Positions 1 through 8,747 of a stretch of 64,000 nt of DNA are shown here, one piece after another. The stretch is from positions 4,278,001 to 4,342,000 of the forward strand of contig NZ_CP147841.1 of assembly GCF_037335815.1 (NCBI RefSeq), in the 5' to 3' direction. The position numbers and the translations under genes are program-made. Position 1 is the stretch's first letter, and each line of letters starts with the position of its first letter. This DNA is from Salinirubellus litoreus (GTDB taxonomy: Archaea > Halobacteriota > Halobacteria > Halobacteriales > Haloarculaceae). The notes under the pieces were generated by a model. That model was not told where the DNA came from and searched no databases. It saw nothing but the letters and a program-made list of their open reading frames with translations.

Positions 1-1
1 T

Positions 2-751
2 GATCTGTTCCGAGCCCATCAACCCGTAATTGTTCCCGAACCTGTCCTTGAATCCATAACTGGAGATGATATTGCAGGCCTTGATATCGGCGTTAACAAT
101 TTCGTCGCCTGTACCACAACGGGAGGACACCAATATCTCTACGATGGGTCCGTAGTCTATGAACAGTTCCGGGAAACGAGTGAGGAGATCTCACGGGCTG
201 AAGCAAAGCTCCCTCCCAAGCGAGACGGTAGCAAGCGAATCCGTGCGCTCTACCGAAAACGAACCCGTCGTCGAGACCATGCGATCGCCGCGCTTGTCCG
301 TAATCTCGTAGAGCGTCTGCACCGACGAGACGTTTCGGCCCTATACCTGGGTGGCCTCAATGGGATCCTATCCAAGAAGCGGTCCTCAAGAGTGAACCAC
401 ATGACCCACAACTTCTGGGCGTTCGACAAACTCAGGCGGCGCTTCAAATCCGTGTGTGAGGAGTATAGTATCGACGTCTCCGTTGAATCTGAAGCCTACA
501 CGTCACAGACATGCCCGAGATGCGGGCAGAAGGATACCACAGCCAGAGACAAAGACTCGTTCACCTGCGAATGTGGTTTCAAAGGACATGCAGACCTAAC
601 CGCCTCGGAGAACATCCTGCGACGGTACACTGACCAGCGGATCGACAGGCCGATGGCACGGCCCGTGCGGTTCGAGTGGAACAATCACCAGTGGCGTTCA
701 ACCATAGACGCCTTCAGCGAAAACGCCCTCGAACAGCGCACAGACCCGTAA
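2..751 (+). CDS. tnpB: IS1341/IS605-type RNA-guided nuclease TnpB (OrfB), 5' part outside window
   Basis: The reading frame is open from the window edge to TAA at 749-751, so only about 249 C-terminal residues are present. It reads a RuvC-I segment (GLDIGVNN), a helical Arg/Lys-rich middle, the conserved NHMTHNFWAF stretch, a four-Cys zinc ribbon (CPRCG...CECG) and a RuvC-III segment (GHADLTASENIL). TnpB proteins are omega-RNA-guided endonucleases carried by IS200/IS605-family elements. No TnpA is seen on this side. At the RuvC-II position haloarchaeal relatives usually read like YVGDL, but this copy reads LYLGGL, so the acidic residue appears to be missing and the protein may be nuclease-deficient. 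The family call is firm. Activity is uncertain. Confidence 0.88.
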   Translation, partial: DLFRAHQPVIVPEPVLESITGDDIAGLDIGVNNFVACTTTGGHQYLYDGSVVYEQFRETSEEISRAEAKLPPKRDGSKRIRALYRKRTRRRDHAIAALVRNLVERLHRRDVSALYLGGLNGILSKKRSSRVNHMTHNFWAFDKLRRRFKSVCEEYSIDVSVESEAYTSQTCPRCGQKDTTARDKDSFTCECGFKGHADLTASENILRRYTDQRIDRPMARPVRFEWNNHQWRSTIDAFSENALEQRTDP

Positions 752-755
752 GATA

Positions 756-783
756 CCCTCACAGTCCACTCGACTGGTGAGGG
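756..783 (+). other. Stem-loop at the right end of the IS1341 element
   Basis: Five bases after the tnpB stop, CCCTCACAGTC (756-766) pairs with GACT-G-GTGAGGG (772-783), an 11-bp stem with one bulged G and a 5-nt loop. IS200/IS605 elements carry subterminal hairpins at their ends, and omega-RNA overlaps the 3' end of tnpB. Sense-overlapping transcripts from tnpB 3' ends are known in Halobacterium. The assignment as right-end or omega-RNA structure is inferred from position. Confidence 0.5.
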
Positions 784-1154
784 ATGCCTCCACGGGTGGA
801 TGTCAATTCGGGTCGAATCCTTCCTTTCGTACACGATACCGTAGAGAGGCCAGTAGCTATCCGAGCATCTACTGCCTCCCGGGTGAGCGGCCGCCGAAGT
901 TCGGCCTCCTCGAAGTGTGCGAGCACCCGTTCGAGCGCTCGCTCGCCCGCCCCGGAGAGGGTCGGTTCGCGCACCCCGTACCGCAGCCGGCCGTCGCGCT
1001 CACGGACCGTCGCCACGACCCCCGGGTGGACGCTCCGCTGTGCGAGTACCTCCGGTGCGTACCACGCCTCGCCGTCGTCCGGGGGCCGCGGCGGCGGGAC
1101 TGGATACCCGTCGCTGTCGGTCGTCCCCGGGGCCCCCACCCCATCGACTGACAC
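759..1154 (-). pseudogene. 5' fragment of a VirB11/FlaI-like secretion ATPase gene, truncated by the IS element
   Basis: A GTG start at 1154 opens a frame whose first ~100 residues look like the N-terminus of haloarchaeal type II/IV secretion ATPases (WYAPEVLAQ, HPGVVATVRERDG, then PLTREAVDARIATG). The frame then runs into the right end of the IS1341 element near 840-870, giving non-homologous residues and a stop at 759. No Walker motifs remain, so the product cannot be an ATPase. A TATA-like box lies at the expected distance, so the stub may still be transcribed, antisense toward tnpB. The family assignment rests on recalled N-terminal resemblance and is moderate. Confidence 0.5.
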
Positions 1155-1178
1155 TATCGAACGCTGGGTGCTCGCTGA

Positions 1179-1186
1179 TACGTAAA
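1179..1186 (-). promoter_or_regulatory. TATA-like box for the truncated ATPase gene
   Basis: On the minus strand AGGTTTACGTATC is centred about 28 nt upstream of the GTG at 1154, the usual spacing for a leaderless haloarchaeal transcript. Confidence 0.4.
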
Positions 1187-1460
1187 CCTACGCGTCGGTG
1201 GGAGAAGGTGAGTCATCGGACCGGACTGCGGCCGCTCGTCGCCACACGCCGTCGTCGTGGACGGAGCGACGCGGACGTCGTTCGAACCGGTGTTCGGACG
1301 CCAGCCGGCCCGCCCAGTCCACACACGGCCGTCGTCTTTCGACGCTCTCGCCGTCGGAGGTCGCGTTCACTTCGTCGCTCGTCCCGCTCCCGGTGAACCG
1401 GGTCGATCGGACGTCACATGATGATCCTTACTACGGACGGGTTCGTAGTGGGGCGTACCC
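1187..1460. other. Intergenic region, no gene recognised
   Basis: High-G+C sequence between the truncated ATPase and the RND gene. Open frames here lack recognisable domains. It must hold the promoter of the RND gene, but no clear TATA box stands out. Confidence 0.4.
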
Positions 1461-3962
1461 GTGAACTATCAGTGGTTGATCGACCGGGTCGACGATCAGA
1501 TCGTCAATCACCCGGGAAAGATCATCCTCCTGTTCCTCCTCGCCACGGTCGTGTTCGTGTCGGGGCTGGGCGCGATCGAGACCGAAGCCGGGCAGCAGCA
1601 GTTCATCGAGGATCTCCCCTCGTTCCAGGCGCTCGAGGACGTCCAGAGCGACTTCGGCACGAGCTTCTCGGGGACGAGCACGACATCGACGACCCTCGTT
1701 CAGGACTCCCAGAACGCCCTCTCAAAGCCCGCCCTCCTGCGGATGCTCCGCACACAGGAGCAGATAATGGAGAGCGACCCGCTACGCGTCACTGCCACCG
1801 CGAGTCCGGCCCGGACCGTCGCGACGACGCTCGATCCGGACGCGACCACGCTCGAAGCACAGGTGCTCGCCGTCGAACGGGCGACGCCGGGGCAGATCGA
1901 CCGTGCGATCCGCCGAGCCGCGGATCGCAACCCCACGTTCACCGCGAGGGTGAGCGACGACTTCAACGTGAACACCGCGTCGGCGTCGGCCACGGAGGCG
2001 TCGGTGACACACCGTGCCGGTCCGGGGATCGGTGGTGGCGGCGGGCCGGGCGGCGCGGCGGACTTCCCGCCGGACCGCGAGGAGCGCATCCGGACGATCA
2101 CCTCGACGACCGCGCCGGACATCCGTGTCCTCGGCGACCCACCGGATACGATCACCTCGACGCTGGTCCTCGTGCTCCCCGCAGCACTCCTGTTCATCGC
2201 GTTCTTCCTCGTCGTCGCCTATCGCGACCTCGTCGACCTGTTGCTGGGGTTCGTCGCCATCGTCATGACCATCGTCTGGACGTTCGGGTTCCTCGGACTC
2301 ACCGGCATCCCGTTCGCCGTCCTGCTGGTCGCCGTCCCACCACTGCTCATTGCGATCGGGATCGACTTCGGTATCCACGCCATCAATCGCTACCGCGAGG
2401 AACGGGTCGCCGGCAAGGACATCACGGACGCGATGATGCTGACGACCGACCAGGTGAGCATCGCGTTCTTCATCGTCATGGGCACGTCGGCCATCGGGTT
2501 CCTGTCGAACGTCGTCAGTGCGTTCCCGCCGACCCGTGACTTCGGTATCACCGCCGCCGCCGGCATCCTGTTCACGTTCCTCATCTTCGGCATCTTCCTG
2601 CCAGCGGCGAAGGTGTACATCGACCGGCTCCGCGAGCGATACCCGATTCCGACGTTCTCCCAGACGCCACTGGGTTCGGAGTCGTCCCCGCTCGGACGCG
2701 TCCTCAACGTCGGTGCCGTGATCGCCGACCGTGCCCCGGTTCTCTTCGTCGGTATCGTCCTCCTCGCGACGGTCGGCGGCGGCGTGTACGCGAGCGGGGT
2801 CGGAACCGGGTTCAGCCCGGACGACTTCCTCCCCGCCGAGGAGACCCCGGAGTACCTGCAGGTCCTCCCCGAACCGTTCCGTCCGCCCGCCGAGTTCGAG
2901 TACGTCAAACTCGAGAACTTCCGCGACGAGAACTTCGAACAGGAGGGGCAGGTCCTGATGCTAGTCACCGGACCCATGGAGCGTGATACGTCCCTCGAGC
3001 GACTGCATCGTGCCGGGCAGGACCCCCCACCGACGTTCGAGCGCGAGGGTCGAGATGCGGAGGCCGAGAGCCTGATCACCGTGATCCGGGCGCAGGCCGA
3101 ACGCGATCCGGAGTTCCGTCGGCTGGTCGCGCGCAACGACCAGAACGACAACGGCATCCCCGACGACAACCTCCCGCGGATCTACGACGCGCTGCGGGAC
3201 TCCTCGGCCAGCGACCGGGTCGAGCAGTTCCTCAGCGAGGACCGTCGGAGCACCCTGATCATCTATACGGTCGACGGGGACGAGCCGAACGACGCCATCA
3301 CGGCGGATGCACGCCACGTGGCGACGGGGTTCCGTGCGACGGCACAGCCGACCGGAAACGCCGTCATCTTCGACGAGGCCCTCGGGCTGGTGTTCGAGAC
3401 CGTCATCCAGAGTATGATACTCACGGTCGTCGGTGCGACCCTGTTCCTGATCGTCGTCTACTGGGTGCTCGAGGGGTCACCGTTGCTGGGGGTCGCGAAC
3501 ATGGTCCCGATCGCGCTCACTATCGTCGCCCTGGTGGCGTCGATGCGGGCGCTCGATATCAGCTTCAACGCGATCAACGGGACGATACTCGCGATCGCCA
3601 TCGGCCTCGGCATCGACTACTCCGTCCACATCGTCCACCGGTTCGTCGACGAGTACGCGGAGCGGGACATCTATACGGCACTCCACCGGACCGTCGTCGG
3701 GACCGGCGGTGCGCTCACCGGGAGCATGTTGACGACCGTTTCGGGGGTGGGCGTACTCGCACTCGCGCTCAACCCCGCCATCGGCGTCTTCGGGCTCCTG
3801 ATCGCTCTGAGCGTGCTCTACGCGTACCTGGCTTCGATGTTCGTCCTCCCGTCGGTGCTGGTGCTCTGGGCCCGACTCACCGCCCACGGGGGCGAGCGGG
3901 TTCGGGAGTCGACGATCCCCGAGTCGGGGCCGAGCTCCGACCACCCGGTGGCCGGGGAGTGA
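1461..3962 (+). CDS. RND-superfamily (MMPL/SSD-type) membrane exporter
   Basis: An 833-residue protein with RND duplicated architecture. A first membrane helix (~18-38) is followed by an extracytoplasmic domain containing a Gly-rich stretch (~190-200) and a five-to-six-helix bundle (~230-400). A second external domain (~440-640) and a second bundle (~650-810) follow. The repeated signatures IAIGIDFGIHAINRY and IAIGLGIDYSVHIVHRF are the TM4-like segments typical of archaeal sterol-sensing-domain/MMPL transporters, with Asp residues suited to proton coupling. The family exports lipids or hydrophobic compounds by proton antiport. The substrate here is unknown. Start is GTG. No partner periplasmic adaptor gene is adjacent, as is usual in archaea. 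Confidence 0.9.
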   Translation: MNYQWLIDRVDDQIVNHPGKIILLFLLATVVFVSGLGAIETEAGQQQFIEDLPSFQALEDVQSDFGTSFSGTSTTSTTLVQDSQNALSKPALLRMLRTQEQIMESDPLRVTATASPARTVATTLDPDATTLEAQVLAVERATPGQIDRAIRRAADRNPTFTARVSDDFNVNTASASATEASVTHRAGPGIGGGGGPGGAADFPPDREERIRTITSTTAPDIRVLGDPPDTITSTLVLVLPAALLFIAFFLVVAYRDLVDLLLGFVAIVMTIVWTFGFLGLTGIPFAVLLVAVPPLLIAIGIDFGIHAINRYREERVAGKDITDAMMLTTDQVSIAFFIVMGTSAIGFLSNVVSAFPPTRDFGITAAAGILFTFLIFGIFLPAAKVYIDRLRERYPIPTFSQTPLGSESSPLGRVLNVGAVIADRAPVLFVGIVLLATVGGGVYASGVGTGFSPDDFLPAEETPEYLQVLPEPFRPPAEFEYVKLENFRDENFEQEGQVLMLVTGPMERDTSLERLHRAGQDPPPTFEREGRDAEAESLITVIRAQAERDPEFRRLVARNDQNDNGIPDDNLPRIYDALRDSSASDRVEQFLSEDRRSTLIIYTVDGDEPNDAITADARHVATGFRATAQPTGNAVIFDEALGLVFETVIQSMILTVVGATLFLIVVYWVLEGSPLLGVANMVPIALTIVALVASMRALDISFNAINGTILAIAIGLGIDYSVHIVHRFVDEYAERDIYTALHRTVVGTGGALTGSMLTTVSGVGVLALALNPAIGVFGLLIALSVLYAYLASMFVLPSVLVLWARLTAHGGERVRESTIPESGPSSDHPVAGE

Positions 3963-3969
3963 GCCCGAC

Positions 3970-4184
3970 GAGCGGGGCGGTCGTGAACGCGGTACGATCC
4001 GGCCCTCCTCGGTCTCCGACAGCACCTCGGCGAGTGCCACCGTCGCGTCACGGCCCGCCGTCTCGAGCGTCCGCTCGTGCGGGTCGTGGTCGATCCCGGC
4101 GACGTTCGGAATCGAGACCGTGTCGGTCGACACCCCCGACAGCTGGGGGTCCGTCACGTCCTGGCCGCCGCCGGTGAGCAGCCG
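3970..4184 (-). pseudogene. Decayed 3' end of an unidentified gene
   Basis: Within the ~480-bp gap between the RND and DoxX genes, the minus strand has a short frame with good coding character (DPQLSGVSTDTVSIPN, then HDPHERTLETAGRDATVALA, then LAEVLSETEEG). Upstream it meets a stop at about 4185 without a convincing start, and downstream it runs into the RND gene out of frame. It reads like the C-terminus of a soluble enzyme, but I do not recognise the family. The rest of the gap (4185-4410) shows nothing recognisable. Confidence 0.3.
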
Positions 4185-4411
4185 TCACCACGATACCCCC
4201 GGCGCCCGACCTGCCGAGCGGCGGATTCGGGAGATCCCCGGTCCCGAAGGGGACACGGAGAGCGTCGAGCGCGAATCGGCCGGCGCACCACTGATCCGCG
4301 GTCCGACCGCGAACCGAACCACGATCCCCGGATACCGGCGCCACCACGCGAGCCGAACACGGGCGACTCCGGTACGACGTCCGGTCCGGTGTGGTGGTCG
4401 GTCACGGGCCA

Positions 4412-4420
4412 GCCTTAATG
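4412..4420 (+). promoter_or_regulatory. TATA-like box for the DoxX-like gene
   Basis: GCCTTAATG lies about 27 nt upstream of the GTG start at 4443, the only A/T-rich stretch in the local region, consistent with leaderless transcription. Confidence 0.4.
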
Positions 4421-4442
4421 CCGGGCGACGCCTACCGCAGAC

Positions 4443-5543
4443 GTGACCGGAATCGCCACACTGCACGGCCGTGCGTTCGGTTTGCTCCTCCTGCTGTGGG
4501 GGTTCGCCGGACCGACGCGAGCCCACGTCGACTACGTGACCGAGGAGGGACCGGCCGGGTCGCCCACGGAGCTGTTCGGTGCCGTCGTGAGCGACCCGGT
4601 CGCCCTGGCGCTGCTCGGCGGCGGCGGGCTGTTCGTCGCCGTGCTGGTCGCCGGCTACCTCCGCTTTGCGAGCTCGCTCCCGGACGTCGAGGTCGCCCGC
4701 CGGACGCTCCGGTCCTACCGGCCGTACCTGCCGTGGATGCTCCGGCTCTCGGTCGGGTTACCGCTGGTCGGCGCGGGTTTTTCGGGCTACCTCTTCTCGC
4801 CGAGCGTGCCCGCCGAGGCCAGGCTCCTCCAGGTCGGGCTCGGGTTCTGCCTGCTGTTCGGGCTGGCGACCCGCATCGTCGCCGGGGTTGGACTGCTCGT
4901 CTATGTAGCCGCCCTGGCGGGCGATCTCACGCTCCTGCTCGCAAGCGAGTACGTCGCGGGCTTCCTCGCCATCGTGGTCGTCGGACCCGGACAGCCCAGC
5001 GCCGATATACTCCTCCGCCGGCTGGTGGTCACCGACGGGACCGTCGCCAGCCGCTTTCGCGACGTTGCCACGCCGGGGACGCTGCTCTCGCGGCTCGGGA
5101 TCGACGCCGAGGCGGCCGCCGTGGTCCTGCGCGTCTTTCTCGGGGCGAACTTCGTCTACCTCGGGGTGGCCCAGAAGTGGCTCGAACCCGCGCGGGCGGC
5201 CGCCGTCGTCGCCAGGTACGACCTCACCGCGGTCGTGCCGGTCTCCCCGGAGCTGTGGGTGTTCGGGGCCGGCCTCGTCGAGGTCGTCGTCGGACTGGCC
5301 TTCCTCACTGGAACCTTCACCCGGGGGGCCGCCGCCGCGGGGTTCGTCCTCCTGACGACGACGCTGTTCGGTCTCCCCGACGACCCGGTGCTGGCCCACG
5401 TCACCCTCTTCGGGCTCTCCTCGGCGCTGATGGTGACCGGCGCCGGTCGGTTCTCGCTCGACGCCTCGGTCGTCCCCACCCTCCGGCGCCGGTTCGATCC
5501 GGCCATCGAACGGGGGAACGAGGGACGGCCGGCGGCGGACTGA
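4443..5543 (+). CDS. DoxX-family integral membrane protein
   Basis: A 366-residue protein with an N-terminal hydrophobic segment that could act as a signal (ending near residue 27, before HVDYVTEE) and about eight further membrane helices. The C-terminal half (FLGANFVYLGVAQKWLEP through VEVVVGLAFLTGTFTRG) has the DoxX pattern: a helix, an FVYLGVAQK-like loop, and a Gly-rich second helix. DoxX-like proteins are four-helix membrane proteins associated with quinone-linked redox enzymes or sulfur metabolism in some lineages. The precise role here is unknown. The GTG start is supported by the upstream TATA-like box. It stands alone as a single gene. Confidence 0.75.
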   Translation: MTGIATLHGRAFGLLLLLWGFAGPTRAHVDYVTEEGPAGSPTELFGAVVSDPVALALLGGGGLFVAVLVAGYLRFASSLPDVEVARRTLRSYRPYLPWMLRLSVGLPLVGAGFSGYLFSPSVPAEARLLQVGLGFCLLFGLATRIVAGVGLLVYVAALAGDLTLLLASEYVAGFLAIVVVGPGQPSADILLRRLVVTDGTVASRFRDVATPGTLLSRLGIDAEAAAVVLRVFLGANFVYLGVAQKWLEPARAAAVVARYDLTAVVPVSPELWVFGAGLVEVVVGLAFLTGTFTRGAAAAGFVLLTTTLFGLPDDPVLAHVTLFGLSSALMVTGAGRFSLDASVVPTLRRRFDPAIERGNEGRPAAD

Positions 5544-5858
5544 CGCTGCTGTCGGGGGAAGGATGAGTGCTCGACCTCCCGTTCGTGGTCGTTCTATCGG
5601 GGTCGGTACCCAGGGAGCGACGCCCCCACCTCCGACTGGTCAGTAACGTCCTGATTCACTCCCTGGCTCCGGGCCGTCCGATACGATAGGGGGCGGGACG
5701 GCCTCCGTGGATCGCTCGACTCCTTCGGCCGATCCGCCAGGAGTACGCGAAAACAGTGTACGACACGCCGCCTGCAGTCCGTCACGAAGGGTCGACCGCC
5801 TCCGGACGTCCGACGCCGATCCTGGCTCGTGTCCTGACCCGGGCAGGTCGGATCCGGG
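5544..5858. other. Intergenic region, convergent genes, nothing recognised
   Basis: Lies between the 3' ends of the DoxX-like gene and the flavoprotein gene. No conserved protein, RNA or repeat is visible. Confidence 0.4.
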
Positions 5859-7661
5859 TCACTCGAGCTGGTGGTAGTCGAGTTCGTATCCGGCGTCGAG
5901 CGCGGCCTGGACGGCCTCGCTCGGATCGTCGACGGGCCGGGTCGCGAGCCGCATCGCGCCGACGCTGTCCCGGTCGACGATCAGGTTCCGTCGCCACTCG
6001 GGGTCAGTCTCGGGATGATCGGTCCGGGCGTGTGCCCCGCGGGACTCCGTCCGGGCCGCCGCGCCCCGGAGGATCGCCTCGGCGACGTCGAGCGCGAACC
6101 CGAGGTTCATCGCGAACTCGAACGACCGGCTCGTCGGCCCGCCGACCTCGAGGTCGCTCGCCCGCATCCGGAGGTCGGCCAGTGCGTCGAGCCCCGCCGA
6201 CAGCCCCTCCCCGTCTCGGAGGATACCCGCGTGCTCCCACAGCAGCCCGCGAAGCCCGTCGAACAGCGCCTCGGGGTCGTGGGTGCCGTCGGTGTCCGCG
6301 AGCCCGCGCAGGTCCTCGAAGTGGATCCTCGCCAGGTCGTGGAGCCGGCTGCGGTCGACCCCGTCGCTCGCCCCCGACAGGAGGCGGTCGGCGATCGCCT
6401 CGCCCGTGACCGCGCCGAACGCGACGGTCTCGGCCAGCGAGTTGCCGCCCAGACGGTTGGCCCCGTGGACGCCGGCCATCGTCTCGCCGATGGCGTAGAG
6501 CCCGTCGACGTCGGTCTCGCCGGTCCCGTCGACGAGGATCCCGCCCATCCCGTAGTGGGCCGTCGGGGCGACCTCGACGGGTTCCTCGGCCATGTCGACG
6601 CCGAGGTCGGCGAAGCGCTCGTACATCCGCGGGAGGCGCTCGCGGATGAAGTCCCGATCCCGGTGGGAGATGTCGAGGTAGACACCCCCGTGCTCGGTCC
6701 CCCGCCCTTCGCGGACCTCCCGGTCGATGGCCCGGGCGACGACGTCGCGGGCGTCGAGCTCCATCTGGTCCGGCGAGTACCGCTCCATGAACCGTTCGCC
6801 CTCCGCGTTGAACAGGCGGCCGCCCTCGCCGCGGACGGCCTCGGTCACGAGTCTCCCGTCCCAGTCCTCGCCGTAGCGGTCGCCGACCATCCCGGTTGGA
6901 TGGAACTGGACGAACTCGACGTCCATCAGCCGCGCGCCGGCCTGGTAGGCCAGCGCCGGTCCGTCGCCGGTGTTCTCGTCGTCGCGCGAGGAGTGCCGTT
7001 CGTAGAGGCTCGTGTAGCCGCCGGCGGCGAGCACCACCACGTCGGCCTCAAAGAGCACGAACTCGCCGGTGTCCGTGTCGAACCCGGCGGCCCCGAGCAG
7101 CCGCTCGCCCGCGTCGTCCGCGAGCAACCGCGTCACGAACACGTTCTCCCGGTACGGGACCGACAGTTCCCGGGCCCGCCCGATCAGCGTCTCCAGTAGC
7201 GACTCGCCGGTGTGGTCGCCGGCGAAGGCCGTCCGCCGGAACGACTGTGCGCCGAAGTACCGCTGGTCGATCCCGCCGTCGGCGGTCCGGCTGTAGGCCA
7301 TCCCCCAGTCGTCCAGCTCGCGCAGGGCGGGGGGCATCCGGCGCGTGACCGTCTGGACCTTCTCGGGGTCGTTGAGGAAGTGACCCTCCCGGAGCGTGTC
7401 CGCGGCGTGGACCGTCCAGTCGTCCTCGGGGTCGTGGGTCCCCAGCGCCCCGTTGATCCCGCCGCGAGCCCAGGTCGTGTGTGCGTCGCCGTGGCTCCGC
7501 TTGCCGATCACTAGCACGTCCTCGGGGTCGACACCCCGCTCGACGAGTTCGATGGCCGTCCGCGCGCCGGCCGCTCCGGCACCGACCACCAGCACGCCGA
7601 GTTCGACCGTCTCGTAGGCGCGCTCGCACGGCTCGTCCCGGTCGGGTATATCAGAACTCAC
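5859..7661 (-). CDS. FAD-dependent oxidoreductase, succinate dehydrogenase/fumarate reductase flavoprotein type
   Basis: A 600-residue protein. It has an N-terminal Rossmann FAD site (VLVVGAGAAGARTAIE, ~23-38), the covalent-flavin region (HTTWARGGINGALG), the active-site FVQFHPTGM segment, an ARDVVARAID region, APTAHYGMGGI, and HGANRLGGNSLAE near 385-397. A helical C-terminal domain (ESRGAHARTDHPETD) ends in YELDYHQLE. These features place it in the SdhA/FrdA/NadB family. The GGNSL form and the C-terminus look more SdhA/FrdA-like than NadB-like. No iron-sulfur or cytochrome b subunit genes flank it, so it is not in a standard sdh operon. It may use another electron carrier or act as an L-aspartate oxidase-like enzyme. 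GTG start with a TATA box 29 nt upstream. Confidence 0.88.
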   Translation of the reverse strand: MSSDIPDRDEPCERAYETVELGVLVVGAGAAGARTAIELVERGVDPEDVLVIGKRSHGDAHTTWARGGINGALGTHDPEDDWTVHAADTLREGHFLNDPEKVQTVTRRMPPALRELDDWGMAYSRTADGGIDQRYFGAQSFRRTAFAGDHTGESLLETLIGRARELSVPYRENVFVTRLLADDAGERLLGAAGFDTDTGEFVLFEADVVVLAAGGYTSLYERHSSRDDENTGDGPALAYQAGARLMDVEFVQFHPTGMVGDRYGEDWDGRLVTEAVRGEGGRLFNAEGERFMERYSPDQMELDARDVVARAIDREVREGRGTEHGGVYLDISHRDRDFIRERLPRMYERFADLGVDMAEEPVEVAPTAHYGMGGILVDGTGETDVDGLYAIGETMAGVHGANRLGGNSLAETVAFGAVTGEAIADRLLSGASDGVDRSRLHDLARIHFEDLRGLADTDGTHDPEALFDGLRGLLWEHAGILRDGEGLSAGLDALADLRMRASDLEVGGPTSRSFEFAMNLGFALDVAEAILRGAAARTESRGAHARTDHPETDPEWRRNLIVDRDSVGAMRLATRPVDDPSEAVQAALDAGYELDYHQLE

Positions 7662-7686
7662 TGTACCGTTATTAGGACCCTCGGAC

Positions 7687-7694
7687 GTTTAAAC
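7687..7694 (-). promoter_or_regulatory. TATA box of the flavoprotein gene
   Basis: GTTTAAAC, a perfect palindrome, is centred 29 nt upstream of the GTG at 7661, matching the haloarchaeal TATA position for a leaderless mRNA. Confidence 0.55.
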
Positions 7695-8033
7695 CCTGCA
7701 GAGCCGGAAACTGTCTCAGTAGCGCTTTCGAGAGTTCTGTAGACGGTTTAGCCTATATTCAGAGAATATAAACGAGGCGGGCGCTCGCCGTCGCGCTCGT
7801 CCCGTCCGTGGTGTCGTGGCGTCCTCGCGACGCGCCGGACCTCGGGTACGACGCGATCGAGACCGGCTCGGGCTGGAGACGGTCACCGACAACCGCGCGG
7901 TCCGCGAGTCGGGGACAGGTCGATAGGCCTCGGACGTCGCCGCGTCCGATTCATTCGGACGGTTGTAGTTTTTTTACCGGTGACCGCCGACCCCGTCCGG
8001 GCGATCGCCGGTACATCGTTACGACCGCCCGTA
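7695..8033. other. Intergenic region, no gene recognised
   Basis: A/T-rich patches occur near 7745-7775 (TAGCCTATATTCAGAGAATA) and at 7968-7976 (a T run). No open frame here has recognisable domains. Confidence 0.4.
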
Positions 8034-8363
8034 TCAGAGGACCCGCTTGCGGTATCCCTCGGCAGCAGCCCTGTCGGTGACCCGGCCCGACTCCTCGGCG
8101 GCGTCGAGAACCGCCTCGACGAACGACGTCGGCACCTCGGCGCCGAGGAAGTCCGACCCCTCGCGGCCGGGCGTCAGTCGGGCCATCGTTCGCTCGGTCC
8201 CGTCGTCGTTGTAGATACTCCCGACCTGTGTCCCGTCGCGGTAGAAACGGAGCGTGACGTCGGTCGGCTCCAGTTCGTCGAGACTCGCCTCGAACACCAT
8301 CCGGTCGTCCTCGATGCGCGCCAGCAGTCGGCCGTCGTGCTCGGTTACGAGTGGTCCCGTCAT
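8034..8363 (-). CDS. Small acidic haloarchaeal protein of unknown function
   Basis: The ATG at 8361-8363 gives 109 residues, with a beta-rich first half (LLARIEDDRMVFEASLDELE, then VTLRFYRDGTQVGSIY) and a helical C-terminus (FVEAVLDAAEESGRVTDRAA). No signal or membrane helix is visible, so it is probably cytoplasmic. I do not recognise the family. The frame stays open far upstream on this strand, but that extension is antisense to two real genes, so the ATG just before the conserved-looking part was chosen. It is divergent from the gene at 8505. Confidence 0.65.
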   Translation of the reverse strand: MTGPLVTEHDGRLLARIEDDRMVFEASLDELEPTDVTLRFYRDGTQVGSIYNDDGTERTMARLTPGREGSDFLGAEVPTSFVEAVLDAAEESGRVTDRAAAEGYRKRVL

Positions 8364-8504
8364 GGTATCCCTTCGGCCGGGGACGTGCTGTGGGTTCGGA
8401 TACCGGCGAGGGGTCGCGAGCTCGGGAACCCCTAGAGCCGAACCGGCAAACGAGTACCTACACTGAGGGGTTAATCCGCGCTGGACCCCTACGGTTCGGT
8501 GTAA

Positions 8505-8744
8505 ATGCTCGCCGAGATACGACGCGCGAACCGGGACACGCGCGTCCAGTACGTCCTCATGGTGATCTTCGGTGCGCTGTGCATCGTCGCCGCACTCGCA
8601 CCGCTCCCGGAGTCGATCCGGATCACGGCCGTCGGGACCCTGTTCGGGTTCACCGCCGGACTCTGGGTCTCCCACCTCGTACAGGTGCTCCAGCGCGCCG
8701 TCAAGGCGAACGGCGACGGGGCCGATCTCCCGGGTGCCGACTGA
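8505..8744 (+). CDS. Small two-helix membrane protein
   Basis: A 79-residue protein with a basic N-terminus (MLAEIRRANRDTR) and two membrane helices (~18-35 and ~43-60) with a short Pro-containing hairpin, then an acidic tail. A TATA-like GGTTAATCC lies about 32 nt upstream. It is followed after 3 nt by the gene at 8748, so the two almost certainly form an operon and may act together in the membrane. Function unknown. Confidence 0.65.
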   Translation: MLAEIRRANRDTRVQYVLMVIFGALCIVAALAPLPESIRITAVGTLFGFTAGLWVSHLVQVLQRAVKANGDGADLPGAD

Positions 8745-8747
8745 CCG

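Noticed and set aside
5871..7199. Plus-strand open frame of 442 codons opposite the flavoprotein gene
   Set aside because: Shadow of the flavoprotein gene; no recognisable motif.
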